Part shown: one piece after another, positions 17,052 to 25,685 of the stretch
Layout: each line of letters begins with the position of its first letter
How positions within the stretch are numbered: the first letter of the stretch is position 1
Position numbers and translations under genes: made by a program
The notes under the pieces: model-generated
Seen by the model: only the letters and a program-made list of their open reading frames with translations
What the model was told of the DNA's origin: nothing
Database searches by the model: none
Origin: Mycolicibacterium setense
Lineage (GTDB): Bacteria; Actinomycetota; Actinomycetes; Mycobacteriales; Mycobacteriaceae
NCBI RefSeq assembly: GCF_000805385.1
Contig: NZ_JTJW01000005.1
Coordinates: 310,001 to 374,000 of the forward strand
Direction of reading: 5' to 3'
DNA: 64,000 bases

Positions 17052-18836
17052 ATGTTCGCCTTTCTCCCACAGATTCCCGGCCAGGACGATCTCAAGACGT
17101 TGGTCCGCCGCGTTGACACGGCCAGGCACAACGGAGTTCCCAACGGGTGCGTACTGGAGTTGGACCTTCAGTCCATACCGGCGGAGACCAGCGGCTTCGA
17201 CCCGTTGGCGGTGATCGCGGGCGGGGGCAGGCCGCTGGTACTGCGGCAGGCCGTCGCGGCGATCCACCGTGCCGCCGAGGATGATCGGGTCGCTGGGCTG
17301 ATCGCACGCGTACAACTGCCTGCCGCCGCGCCGGGCCCGGTGCAGGAGTTGCGCGATGCCATCGCGGCGTTCAGTGACGTCAAGCCCACGGTGGCCTGGG
17401 CGGAGACCTACCCGGGCACGCTGTCCTACTACCTGGCGTCGGCGTTCCGAGAGGTGTGGATGCAGCCGTCGGGCTCGGTCGGTCTGGTCGGTTTCGCCAC
17501 CAACGCGATGTTCCTGCGCGATGCACTCGACAAGGTGGGCATCGAGGCGCAGTTCGTCGCGCGCGGCGAATACAAGTCGGCGGCAAACGTTTTCACCGAA
17601 GATCGCTATACCGATGCGCAGCGCGAGGCCGACGGCCGGATGATCGAGAGCCTGCAGTCCCAGGTGTGGCAGGCCATCGCCGCATCGCGGCAACTGTCTG
17701 TGGACGCGATCAACGCGCTGGCCGACAGAGCGCCGGTGCTGCGCGACGACGCGGTCACCGCCGGCCTGGTTGACCGAATCGGCTTCCGAGACGAGGCCTA
17801 TTCGCGGATCGGTGAGCTGTCCGGCGGCCCGGTCGAGGCCGGTGCGGATGCCGACAGTCACCCCGATGCCCTTCCGCGGCTTTACCTTTCGCGTTACGCG
17901 CGCACCGCTCCGAAGGTGCCGGTACCGCAGATACCCGGCCGTAAAGCCAAGCCCACCGTCGCCGTGGTGACGTTGCACGGCCCCATCGTGAGCGGCCGCG
18001 GCGGCCCGCAGATCCTGCCCTTCGGTGGCTCGAACGCCGGAGGTGACACCATCGCCGCGGCCCTGCGGCAGGCGGCAGCCGACGACGACGTGTCGGCGAT
18101 CGTGCTGCGCGTGGACAGCCCCGGCGGTTCGGTCTCCGGGTCGGAAACCATTTGGCGCGAGGTGGTTCGGGCCCGTGAGCGTGGCAAGCCGGTCGTCGCT
18201 TCAATGGGTGCGGTCGCGGCGTCGGGCGGTTACTACGTGTCGATGGCGGCCGACGAGATCGTGGCCAACGCGGGCACCATCACCGGATCCATCGGCGTGA
18301 TCACCGGCAAGCTGATATCGCGCGAACTCAAGGACAAGCTCGGGGTCGGATCGGATTCCTTGCGTACCAACCCCAATGCCGATGCCTGGTCTTCGGACGC
18401 GCCGTTCACCGATGAACAGCACACCCAGATCGAAGCCGAGACCGACTTGCTCTACACCGATTTCATCGCGCGGGTGGCAGACGGGCGCAAGCTGTCGGTC
18501 GAGCAGGTCGACGCGGTGGCCCGGGGTCGGGTCTGGACCGGTGCCGACGCCAAGGAGCGTGGCCTCGTGGACGAACTCGGAGGGTTGCGTACCGCGATCA
18601 CCCGCGCGAAGGTCCTGGCCGGGCTGGATCCGGATACCAAGGTGCGGGTGTTGAGCTATCCGGGCTCATCCTGGCTGGACATGTTGCGGCCCAAGCCTTC
18701 CTCGCAGCCGGCGGCCGCCTCGTTGCCGCAGGCGGTCGGCAGCCTGCTGGGCCGATCGGTCGCGGGAGCGCTCGAAAGTGCCGGGCGAACGATCACCGGG
18801 GCGAATGCGCTCTGGCTGGGCGAATACCGATTTTGA
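17052..18836 (+). CDS. sppA: Signal peptide peptidase SppA, 67K type
   Basis: 594-residue SppA with two tandem S49 domains. The catalytic Lys is Lys175 (ARGEYKSA) in the first domain and the nucleophile is Ser391 (VAASGGYY) in the second, the Ser-Lys dyad layout of the long form. The enzyme degrades leftover signal peptides in the membrane. No clear N-terminal membrane anchor is seen (begins FAFLPQIPGQDD), unlike E. coli SppA, so membrane contact may be peripheral. Position after rplO matches M. tuberculosis Rv0724. Confidence 0.92.
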   Translation: MFAFLPQIPGQDDLKTLVRRVDTARHNGVPNGCVLELDLQSIPAETSGFDPLAVIAGGGRPLVLRQAVAAIHRAAEDDRVAGLIARVQLPAAAPGPVQELRDAIAAFSDVKPTVAWAETYPGTLSYYLASAFREVWMQPSGSVGLVGFATNAMFLRDALDKVGIEAQFVARGEYKSAANVFTEDRYTDAQREADGRMIESLQSQVWQAIAASRQLSVDAINALADRAPVLRDDAVTAGLVDRIGFRDEAYSRIGELSGGPVEAGADADSHPDALPRLYLSRYARTAPKVPVPQIPGRKAKPTVAVVTLHGPIVSGRGGPQILPFGGSNAGGDTIAAALRQAAADDDVSAIVLRVDSPGGSVSGSETIWREVVRARERGKPVVASMGAVAASGGYYVSMAADEIVANAGTITGSIGVITGKLISRELKDKLGVGSDSLRTNPNADAWSSDAPFTDEQHTQIEAETDLLYTDFIARVADGRKLSVEQVDAVARGRVWTGADAKERGLVDELGGLRTAITRAKVLAGLDPDTKVRVLSYPGSSWLDMLRPKPSSQPAAASLPQAVGSLLGRSVAGALESAGRTITGANALWLGEYRF

Positions 18837-18919
18837 CGCAAACGATAATTGCGACAGGGTAACTCCGCGGTACACAGCCCGCAGGCAACATGTAACGTCA
18901 GATCTTGGCAACTGATGAA

Positions 18920-18929
18920 TTGTCGACGA
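18920..18929. promoter_or_regulatory. Possible second GntR (FCD) site upstream of the MHS importer
   Basis: TTGTCGACGA fits the FCD-GntR core TNGTNNACNA. It lies about 95 bases before the importer start and resembles the perfect site at 22715-22728. A 10-base degenerate match alone is weak. Confidence 0.3.
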
Positions 18930-19023
18930 AACGACGGCCTGGCCCTGCGGTGTTGAACCCAGTCAGAGCAGCCGTAACAGAGTGCGCGGCGGGGAACGGT
19001 GTCGTCAGACACATGGAGGACTC

Positions 19024-20544
19024 GTGCCCGCGCATAAGAACCCGATCAGGGGTTTTGGAGACAAACCCGAGATCGACTATCGCGAACCCGCCGAGAATCC
19101 CCCCGACCCTGGTGTACTGAAGCGGGCGATCGCCGCGTCGGCGATCGGCAACGCCACCGAATGGTTCGACTACGGCATTTACGCCTACGGCGTGGGCTAC
19201 ATATCCGCTGCCATCTTCCCCGGAGACGCCCAACAGGCGACACTGCTGGCCCTCGCGACGTTCGCGGTGTCGTTCCTGGTCCGCCCGCTCGGCGGATTCG
19301 TCTGGGGGCCACTCGGCGACCGCCTGGGCCGCAAGCACGTGCTGGCGATCACCATCGTGCTGATGGCGGGCGCGACGTTCTGCGCCGGGCTGATTCCGTC
19401 CTATGCCGCGATCGGGATGTGGGCCCCGGTGCTGATGGTCGGGCTGCGAATGATCCAGGGCTTCTCGACCGGAGGAGAGTACGGCGGAGCCGCGACATTC
19501 ATGGCCGAGTACGCGCCATCGCGTCGGCGCGGTTTCCTCGGCAGCTTTCTGGAATTCGGTACCCTCGCCGGCTTTTCGTTGGGTGCGCTGTTGATGCTCG
19601 GCTTCTCGGCAGTGCTCTCCGAGGACCAGATGGGGCAATGGGGTTGGCGGCTGCCATTCCTCGTGGCCGCCCCGCTCGGCCTGGTCGGTGTCTACCTGCG
19701 TTCGAAGCTGGAGGACACCCCGATCTTCCGCGAACTCGAGGCGAAGGGGGAGCGGGAAGGCGGACCCGCGTCTGAGCTCAAGGATCTGGTGGTCGAGTAC
19801 TGGGGCCCCATCCTGCGATTGGGCGGTTTGGTCGTCGCGCTCAACGTGGTCAACTACACGCTGCTCACCTACATGCCGACGTATCTTGAACAGACGATCG
19901 GTTTGTCGAGCAGCCACTCCTTGGTGGTACCCATCATCGGCATGCTGTCGATGATGGTGTTCCTGCCATTCGCCGGCCACATCTCAGACCGGGTGGGCCG
20001 CAAACCGATGTGGTGGTTCTCGCTGATCGGCCTCTTCGTCGCCGGTATCCCGATGTTCCTGCTGATGTCGACGAACATGGTCGGTGCAGTCATCGCGTTC
20101 GCGGTACTGGGCCTGCTCTATGTGCCCCAGCTGTCGACGATCTCCGCGACTTTCCCGGCGATGTTCCCCACCCAGGTGCGTTACGCCGGCTTCGCAATCG
20201 CGTACAACGTGTCGACGTCGCTGTTCGGCGGTACGGCTCCGGCGGTCAACGATTGGATGGTGGCACAGACGGGTGACCAGCTGGTGCCTGCCTACTACAT
20301 GATGATCGCCTGCGTGATCGGGATGATCGCGCTGATCAAGGTGCCCGAAACCGCGCGGTGCCCGATCAGCGGCACCGAGATACCCGGAACGCCAGAAGCT
20401 CCCGCGCAGCTCGATTACGACACCGAGGCCGAGCCCGAGACCCAGGCCGAGATCAAGCCCGAGACCCAGGCCGAGACCAAGGCCCAGCCTGAGCCCGGCA
20501 CCGACACCGACACCGGCACCTCGACCGCGTCAGCCGGCCGGTAG
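19024..20544 (+). CDS. MFS importer, metabolite:H+ symporter (ProP/ShiA-like)
   Basis: 506-residue transporter with 12 hydrophobic segments. NATEWFDYGIYAYG near residue 45 and GDRLGRKHVL after segment 2 mark the MHS group (ProP, ShiA, KgtP), which imports small organic acids or betaines with protons. GTG 19024 is chosen because GGAGG (19015-19019) sits 4 bases before it. The last ~50 residues are an acidic, Pro/Thr/Glu-rich tail with near repeats (ETQAEIKP, ETQAETKA) and no predicted membrane segment. Its 3' end overlaps the convergent gntR by 15 bases. Likely uptake step of the catabolic locus to its right. Confidence 0.87.
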   Translation: MPAHKNPIRGFGDKPEIDYREPAENPPDPGVLKRAIAASAIGNATEWFDYGIYAYGVGYISAAIFPGDAQQATLLALATFAVSFLVRPLGGFVWGPLGDRLGRKHVLAITIVLMAGATFCAGLIPSYAAIGMWAPVLMVGLRMIQGFSTGGEYGGAATFMAEYAPSRRRGFLGSFLEFGTLAGFSLGALLMLGFSAVLSEDQMGQWGWRLPFLVAAPLGLVGVYLRSKLEDTPIFRELEAKGEREGGPASELKDLVVEYWGPILRLGGLVVALNVVNYTLLTYMPTYLEQTIGLSSSHSLVVPIIGMLSMMVFLPFAGHISDRVGRKPMWWFSLIGLFVAGIPMFLLMSTNMVGAVIAFAVLGLLYVPQLSTISATFPAMFPTQVRYAGFAIAYNVSTSLFGGTAPAVNDWMVAQTGDQLVPAYYMMIACVIGMIALIKVPETARCPISGTEIPGTPEAPAQLDYDTEAEPETQAEIKPETQAETKAQPEPGTDTDTGTSTASAGR

Positions 20545-21186
20545 CCGAGCGATCAACCGCTCGACGGCGTCCTCCATGTGTGCCAGCATCAGCTTGTCCG
20601 TGAGGGCGACGTCACCGGATCGGATGGCACTGGCAAGCGCCTGATGCTCGTTCACCCGGTCAGTCGGGTCGTCGTAGGTGTCGGCCAGCGCGTGAACGCA
20701 CATCCTGGTCTCCACCAGGAAGGTCTGTTGCAGGCGGGAAAGCCGTGGACTGCCTGCGAGTTCGACGAGTAGCTCGTGGAACCGCATGTCGGCCTCGCTG
20801 ACGTCGTCAAGGTCGCTCGCCACGGCCATCTCATCGACCACGGCGAGCAACGCATCGCCGGCGGCGGCGTAGTCGCCCTGCAGGACCTGGCGGCTCGCGG
20901 TCCGTTCGATGGCCTCGCGGGCCAGGTACATGTCGCGGATCTCGTTGGCGTCCATGGTGTTGACGAACACTCCGCGGTTGCGGATCGCGATGAGCAGCCC
21001 CTCCTGGGCGAGGCGCTGCATGCCTTCCCGGACCGGGCCTCGGCTCACCCCGAACCTGCGGGCCAACTCGGCCTCGCCGAGTTGCGTGCCGGGCACGAGC
21101 TCGCCGTACGCGATGGCCTGCCGGAGCTTGTCGGCCAGGATGCTCGCTGTCGACTCCTGCTCGACGGGTGCGATGAAGCCGGTCAC
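20530..21186 (-). CDS. GntR-family regulator, FadR/FCD type
   Basis: 218 residues. An N-terminal winged helix (ILADKLRQAIAYGELVPGTQLGEAELARRFGVSRGPVREGMQRL) is joined to an FCD ligand domain with the metal-binding histidines expected in MRFHELLVELA and VNEHQAL. FCD regulators usually sense carboxylic acids and repress catabolic operons. GTG 21186 overlaps the stop of the upstream racemase-like gene (GTGA), so it is the last gene of that operon and self-regulated through it. Probable operator at 22715-22728. Confidence 0.87.
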   Translation of the reverse strand: MTGFIAPVEQESTASILADKLRQAIAYGELVPGTQLGEAELARRFGVSRGPVREGMQRLAQEGLLIAIRNRGVFVNTMDANEIRDMYLAREAIERTASRQVLQGDYAAAGDALLAVVDEMAVASDLDDVSEADMRFHELLVELAGSPRLSRLQQTFLVETRMCVHALADTYDDPTDRVNEHQALASAIRSGDVALTDKLMLAHMEDAVERLIARLPAG

Positions 21187-21899
21187 CGCACCGCTCCGAA
21201 CAGACTGCCCAGTCCGGGTATGCGCGGTAGCAGGCCGATCAGGTGCAGCCCTTTCCATACGGTCACCTGGTTGGCGGTGAGCACAGGTTTGCCCACTGCG
21301 GATTCCAGCTGATCGATGAATCCCAGTGTGTGCATGGCGGTATCGGGCACCAGCACCGCCTCGGCATCGGGATGGTCGGCCGCACACACCATTTCGATGA
21401 CCTGTGCCTGCTCGAGCCGGCCCACCTCTGCCGCGGTGACGATGCCGTGGCTCCCCATCGACACCACGTCCATGCCACCGCCCGACAGGAACGAGACGAA
21501 GTGCGCCGCCACCTCCCCGGGATAGGACGCCGCCACGGCAACCCGGTGTATACCCAAGTACTGCAACGCATCGACGAAGGCGATCGACGTCGATGACGCC
21601 GGAACACCGGACGCGTCGGCCACGTCGGCGGCTTGCCGCAGCGCACCGTCACGGCCGAAGACGAAACTGCCGGAGGTGCAGGCCCACATCATCGAGTCGG
21701 GACGCGCCGCGCCCAATCGCGCGGCACCTTCGGTGAGGCGGTCGGTCCGGCCGAGATCGAGGAGAGCATCGACACGATGCGCGTCCTCGCCGACAGAGGT
21801 GATGGCGACCGGCAGCCGGACCGTGGATACGCGCGCTTCCAGTGCGGTGAAGTCGTCCTCAGCACTGTGGCCGGGATAGAGGATGCCCACCGTGGCCAT
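21183..21899 (-). CDS. Asp/Glu racemase-maleate isomerase superfamily protein, copy 1
   Basis: 238 residues with two similar half-domains, each normally bringing one catalytic Cys. The first is present (Cys74 in WACTSGSF); at the second position the sequence is VPDTAMHT, with Asp186 where Cys is expected. Homologues with two Cys isomerise or racemise; those with one act as arylmalonate-decarboxylase-like enzymes, although AMDase itself keeps the other Cys. The reaction here is therefore open. ATG 21899 has AAGGAAG upstream. Sits between copy 2 and gntR in one operon. Confidence 0.78.
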   Translation of the reverse strand: MATVGILYPGHSAEDDFTALEARVSTVRLPVAITSVGEDAHRVDALLDLGRTDRLTEGAARLGAARPDSMMWACTSGSFVFGRDGALRQAADVADASGVPASSTSIAFVDALQYLGIHRVAVAASYPGEVAAHFVSFLSGGGMDVVSMGSHGIVTAAEVGRLEQAQVIEMVCAADHPDAEAVLVPDTAMHTLGFIDQLESAVGKPVLTANQVTVWKGLHLIGLLPRIPGLGSLFGAVR

Positions 21900-21939
21900 G
21901 CTTCTTCCTTTCAATGGCCGCCTTGTCACTTGCATGCGC

Positions 21940-22683
21940 TCAGAGTTCCAGCAGCCGCTGCCCGGCGCCGACGGCCTTGCGGCCCGCGACCGCAAGGGCC
22001 GCCCACATGGTCACCTGATTGGCGGTGACCACGGGCTTGCCGAGTTCGTGTTCCAGTCGGCAAATCAGATCGTAGGTAGGCAGATTCGTGCAACTGATGA
22101 CAATGGCCTCCGCGTCCGGGCAGTCGGTGGACCGCACCAGCTCGGCCGTCGTCTCATAGGGCACCGCCCAGATCCGCGACGTCATACCCAGGCCCGCGGT
22201 GGCGGCCACCTCGACGCCGGCCTCCATGAGATAACTGGTCAGCCCACTGGTCAGATCCGGGGTGTAGGGAGTGACGGTGGCGACGGTCTTCACCCCGAGA
22301 TGCCGCAGTGCGGCCAGCATCGAACCACTGGTGGTCACTGCCGCCGGGGCGCCCGCCGCACACATGGCCGCGACGAGCGCGGCCTCGCCGGCCATGCCCT
22401 TGACGAAGCTTCCCGACGTACACGCATAGGCCGTGACCAGTGGCGACACCGCGAGGACATTCGCGGCGCCGGCCTCGACCTGCTCGGGTTCGGAGACATG
22501 CACCGCCATGTCGATGGTCACCTGCATTGGTGCATATCGCAACCGGGTGACGTAGAGGCTGACGTCATCGGGAACCCAGCGCCACAGTTCGCGATCGAGG
22601 GCGAAGTCGTGAGGCGTCACGACACCTATCCCCACCTGCTGCAATGGCGGGGGAGGAACGACTTCCTCGAGTGTCATGTCCAT
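21940..22683 (-). CDS. Maleate cis-trans isomerase-like protein, copy 2
   Basis: 247-residue paralogue of the preceding gene. Both catalytic cysteines are present: Cys88 in AYACTSGSF and Cys198 in VISCTNLPTYD, the latter the typical maleate-isomerase form. The C-terminal GKPVVTANQVTMWAAL is shared with copy 1. Maleate isomerase converts maleate to fumarate via a Cys adduct; the true substrate may be another cis-dicarboxylate. First gene of the leftward operon, 69 bases from the divergent dehydrogenase gene with a shared regulatory region. Confidence 0.82.
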   Translation of the reverse strand: MDMTLEEVVPPPPLQQVGIGVVTPHDFALDRELWRWVPDDVSLYVTRLRYAPMQVTIDMAVHVSEPEQVEAGAANVLAVSPLVTAYACTSGSFVKGMAGEAALVAAMCAAGAPAAVTTSGSMLAALRHLGVKTVATVTPYTPDLTSGLTSYLMEAGVEVAATAGLGMTSRIWAVPYETTAELVRSTDCPDAEAIVISCTNLPTYDLICRLEHELGKPVVTANQVTMWAALAVAGRKAVGAGQRLLEL

Positions 22684-22714
22684 AGTGTGAGGCCGAAGGG
22701 GCCAACCGGCAACA

Positions 22715-22728
22715 GATTGTTGACAATC
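22715..22728. promoter_or_regulatory. GntR (FCD) operator
   Basis: GATTGT-TG-ACAATC is a perfect inverted repeat and contains TTGTTGACAA, an exact fit to TNGTNNACNA. It overlaps the -35 box at 22720-22725, so a bound regulator would block the rightward promoter. Confidence 0.7.
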
Positions 22729-22749
22729 CTACGAACGCGTTCCTAGCCT
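22720..22749 (+). promoter_or_regulatory. Promoter of the dehydrogenase-amidase-DUF3830 operon
   Basis: A perfect TTGACA (22720-22725), an 18-base spacer and TAGCCT (22744-22749). The predicted start near 22756 falls on the GTG directly after ATG 22753, so the transcript is leaderless or nearly so. Confidence 0.7.
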
Positions 22750-22752
22750 CGA

Positions 22753-23739
22753 ATGGTGCCGCCCCACGCAGCCCGCCCCGTGATCGCGGTGTTGTGCGAG
22801 CGTGAGACCGATCGGGTACCGGGCCTGGACGGCGTGAACGCCGAGTTCCGCTACTGCGACGCCGACGGGCTGGCGCAGGCTGTTGCGGGTGCCCACGCCC
22901 TGCTGCTGTGGGATTACTTCTCCACCGCACTGCGTGAGGTGTGGACGCATGCGCAGGCGCTGGAGTGGGTTCACGTCGCGGCAGCCGGTGTCGACACACT
23001 GCTGTTCGACGGGTTGCGCGATTCCGACGTCGTGGTCACCAATGCCCGAGGCGTATTCGACCGTCCCATAGCCGAATACGTGCTCGGCGCGGTGATCGCG
23101 CATGCCAAGGACAGTCAGGCCAGTTTCGATCTCCAGCGTCGTCACGAATGGCGCCACCGTGAGACTCGGAGCCTCACCGGCGCGCACGCACTCGTGGTCG
23201 GCACCGGCGGCATCGGCCGCGAGATCGCCCGCTTGCTGCGCGCGGCCGGGCTGGTTGTGCGCGGCGCCGGACGCGCGGCTGCCGAGCAGGATCCGGACTT
23301 CGGCTCGGTGGTGGCCAGCGCCGAGCTGGCCGCGGCCGTCGGGTGGTGTGACCACCTGGTGCTGGCGGCTCCGCTCACACCGGCGACGCGAGGACTTGTC
23401 GATGCGGCTGTGCTGGAGGCGATGAAACCCGATGCGCACCTTGTCAATATCGCGCGCGGACCGCTCGTCGACGAGGATGCGCTGCTTATCGCGCTGACCG
23501 AACGCCGTATCGGCGGGGCCACCCTCGACGTGTTCGACACCGAGCCGCTTCCCGCCGAGCACCCCCTGTGGGACGCGCCGGGCGCCGTCATCACGGCGCA
23601 CATGTCCGGTGACGTCGTCGGGTTCCGCGACACTTTGGCCGCTCAGTTCGCCGACAATGCGCGACGCTGGCTGCTGGGGCAGCCGCTACTCAACGTGGTG
23701 GACAAGAAGCTCGGTTACGTGTCGACGGGCACTGCGTGA
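22753..23739 (+). CDS. D-isomer-specific 2-hydroxyacid dehydrogenase
   Basis: 328 residues. The Rossmann motif is VVGTGGIGREIA near residue 155, followed by NIARGPLVDEDAL, the family signature around the catalytic Arg, and a later Glu (DTEPLP) as the second catalytic residue. The usual catalytic His is in the segment ITAHMSGD. It reduces 2-oxo acids to D-2-hydroxy acids, or the reverse, with NAD(P). Start ATG 22753 or the leaderless GTG 22756. Its stop overlaps the amidase start (GTGA). Confidence 0.88.
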   Translation: MVPPHAARPVIAVLCERETDRVPGLDGVNAEFRYCDADGLAQAVAGAHALLLWDYFSTALREVWTHAQALEWVHVAAAGVDTLLFDGLRDSDVVVTNARGVFDRPIAEYVLGAVIAHAKDSQASFDLQRRHEWRHRETRSLTGAHALVVGTGGIGREIARLLRAAGLVVRGAGRAAAEQDPDFGSVVASAELAAAVGWCDHLVLAAPLTPATRGLVDAAVLEAMKPDAHLVNIARGPLVDEDALLIALTERRIGGATLDVFDTEPLPAEHPLWDAPGAVITAHMSGDVVGFRDTLAAQFADNARRWLLGQPLLNVVDKKLGYVSTGTA

Positions 23740-25142
23740 TTGCGCGGGCGGTCGATCTGATCGCGGCTTATCGCGCCAAGACGATCTCGCCGGTGGAGGC
23801 GACCGAGGCGGCGCTGCACGCCATCGATCGCCACAACGATGCGGTGAACGCGTTTGTGCTCGTCGACTCCGACGGCGCGATAGCCGCTGCGCGTGAATCG
23901 GAAAAGCGTTGGTATGACGGGTGTCCGCTCGGGCCCGCCGACGGTATCCCGACGTCGATCAAGGATGCGCTGTGGACCAGGGGCTGGCCGACCCTGCGTG
24001 GCAGCTGGCTCATCGACGAGGCGGGGCCGTGGCAGGAGGATGCGCCCAGCGTGGCCCGGCTGCGTGAATCGGGAGCGGTGCTGCTGGGCAAGACCACCAC
24101 GCCGGAGTACTCGTGGAAGGGCGTGACCGACTCGCCGCGCTATGGAGCGACCGGCAACCCGTGGAACCCCGCGGTGACGGCAGGGGGGTCCAGCGGGGGC
24201 AGCGCTGCGGCCGTGGCACTCGGCATGGGGACGTGGTCGGTGGGCACCGACGGCGGAGGTTCGGTGCGTATCCCGGCCGCCTTCACCGGCACGGTAGCCT
24301 TCAAACCCACCTACGGTGTCATCCCGCTGTATCCACCGAGCCCGTTCGGCACGCTCTCGCATGCCGGACCCATGGCCCGCACGGTCGCCGACGTCGCCGC
24401 GCTGCTGGACGTCATCACCGGGTTCGACGCGCGTGACTGGTCGGCAATGCCTTCTCCGAGTTCGTCATTCAGGGCAGCCATCGGCCAGCCGATCAGAGGA
24501 TTGCGGGTGGCCTACTCGCCGAATTGCGGTTTCGGGGCCAATGATCCCGAGGTGGACACCGCGGTGCGGGCAGCGGTGGAGGTGCTCGCCGCGGCCGGGG
24601 CATGCGTCGAAGAGGTGGATCCGGGCTTCGCCGATCCGGTCCATGCCTTCCACGTGCTGTGGTTCTCCGGTGAGGCAAAGGTGTTGGAGGGCAAGCTGAA
24701 CGGACCCGATGCCGGTCGGGTCGATCCCGGCCTGCGACGCACGGCCGAAATCGGGGCGACGTTCACCGCGTCGGACTATCTGGACGCTACTGCCGTCCGG
24801 ATGAAGCTCGGAGAACTGATGGGCCGGTTTCACCAGACCTACGACGTCCTGGTCACCCCGACCGTGCCGCTGACCGCCTTCGCCACCGGCCGCGACGTCC
24901 CCGCCGGTTCGCTCTCACCCGACTGGACGAGCTGGACGCCCTACACCTATCCGTTCAATCTGACTCAGCAGCCCGCACTTTCGGTGCCGTGTGGGTTCAG
25001 TTCGACCGGTCTGCCCATCGGGTTGCAGATCGTCGGGCCCCGACATGCGGATGCCGTGGTGCTGCGTGTGGGGGACGCCTACGAAAGCGCCACGGACTGG
25101 CAGCGCCGCGTGCCGGCGATGCTCACGAAGGAGGATGGATGA
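23736..25142 (+). CDS. Amidase-signature family amidase
   Basis: 468 residues. The Ser-cisSer-Lys triad is complete: Lys76 in TSIKDALW, the GGSSGGSAA loop at 150-158, and the nucleophile Ser176 in GTDGGGSVRIP. The family hydrolyses amides to acid plus ammonia. Not GatA: there is no gatB/gatC beside it, and the C-terminal half looks like catabolic amidases. Coupled to the dehydrogenase before it and the DUF3830 gene after it by 4-base overlaps, so the three products probably act on one pathway. Confidence 0.88.
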   Translation: MIARAVDLIAAYRAKTISPVEATEAALHAIDRHNDAVNAFVLVDSDGAIAAARESEKRWYDGCPLGPADGIPTSIKDALWTRGWPTLRGSWLIDEAGPWQEDAPSVARLRESGAVLLGKTTTPEYSWKGVTDSPRYGATGNPWNPAVTAGGSSGGSAAAVALGMGTWSVGTDGGGSVRIPAAFTGTVAFKPTYGVIPLYPPSPFGTLSHAGPMARTVADVAALLDVITGFDARDWSAMPSPSSSFRAAIGQPIRGLRVAYSPNCGFGANDPEVDTAVRAAVEVLAAAGACVEEVDPGFADPVHAFHVLWFSGEAKVLEGKLNGPDAGRVDPGLRRTAEIGATFTASDYLDATAVRMKLGELMGRFHQTYDVLVTPTVPLTAFATGRDVPAGSLSPDWTSWTPYTYPFNLTQQPALSVPCGFSSTGLPIGLQIVGPRHADAVVLRVGDAYESATDWQRRVPAMLTKEDG

Positions 25143-25636
25143 GCAGGTTGATCACCGTATCGCTGGACAAGCGCGGCGTCAGTTGCGTTGCCCGCCTGCT
25201 CGACGGCCAGGCGCCCCGCACATGTGCCGCCGTGTGGGATGCCCTGCCGCTGGCCGCGCAGGTGTATCACGGCAAGTACGCCCGCAACGAGATCTACACG
25301 CTGCTCCCGGCATTCGGTGCCGACCCCGGCAAGGAGAACACCACGGTCACCCCGATCCCCGGAGACCTGTGCTGGTTCTCGTTCGACTCCGATGATCTGG
25401 GCAACCCCGCCTACGGTTACGAGAACAGCGCGGGCACCGGGACCACGGGTGCGATCGTCGACCTGGCGCTGTTCTACGGCCGCAACAACCTGCTGATCAA
25501 CGGAGACCAGGGTTGGGTGCCCGGCAACGTGTTCGGCCAGATCGTGGAGGGCCTGGAGGACATGGCCGCGGCCTGTCAGGACCTGTGGATGGGCGGAGCG
25601 AGAGGCGAGACGTTGCGCTTCGCCCGGTTGTCGTGA
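25139..25636 (+). CDS. DUF3830 (cyclophilin-like fold) protein
   Basis: 165 residues. The pattern ...WDALPLAAQVYHGKYARNEIYTLLP and the later PIPGDLCWFSF correspond to the DUF3830/cyclophilin-like family, found next to amidases and maleate-isomerase homologues. No catalytic role is established for the family. A strong AAGGAGG precedes ATG 25139, which overlaps the amidase stop. Last gene of the rightward operon. Confidence 0.78.
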   Translation: MSRLITVSLDKRGVSCVARLLDGQAPRTCAAVWDALPLAAQVYHGKYARNEIYTLLPAFGADPGKENTTVTPIPGDLCWFSFDSDDLGNPAYGYENSAGTGTTGAIVDLALFYGRNNLLINGDQGWVPGNVFGQIVEGLEDMAAACQDLWMGGARGETLRFARLS

Positions 25637-25685
25637 TTCAGGTTGGTCGTCGGACCGGCCCGCTGGTGTCGCCGGCCTCGCTACG

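Noticed and set aside
16977..17978. Upstream extension of the LLM oxidoreductase frame
   Set aside because: It would cover half of sppA on the opposite strand; the family-like sequence begins only at about 16976.
22715..22728. The dyad as a TetR-type site
   Set aside because: No TetR gene is near, and the 2-base-centred TTGTnnACAA core is the FCD-GntR form with a GntR gene in the same operon.
23736..25142. Amidase as GatA of the tRNA amidotransferase
   Set aside because: No gatB or gatC alongside, and it is coupled to catabolic genes on both sides.
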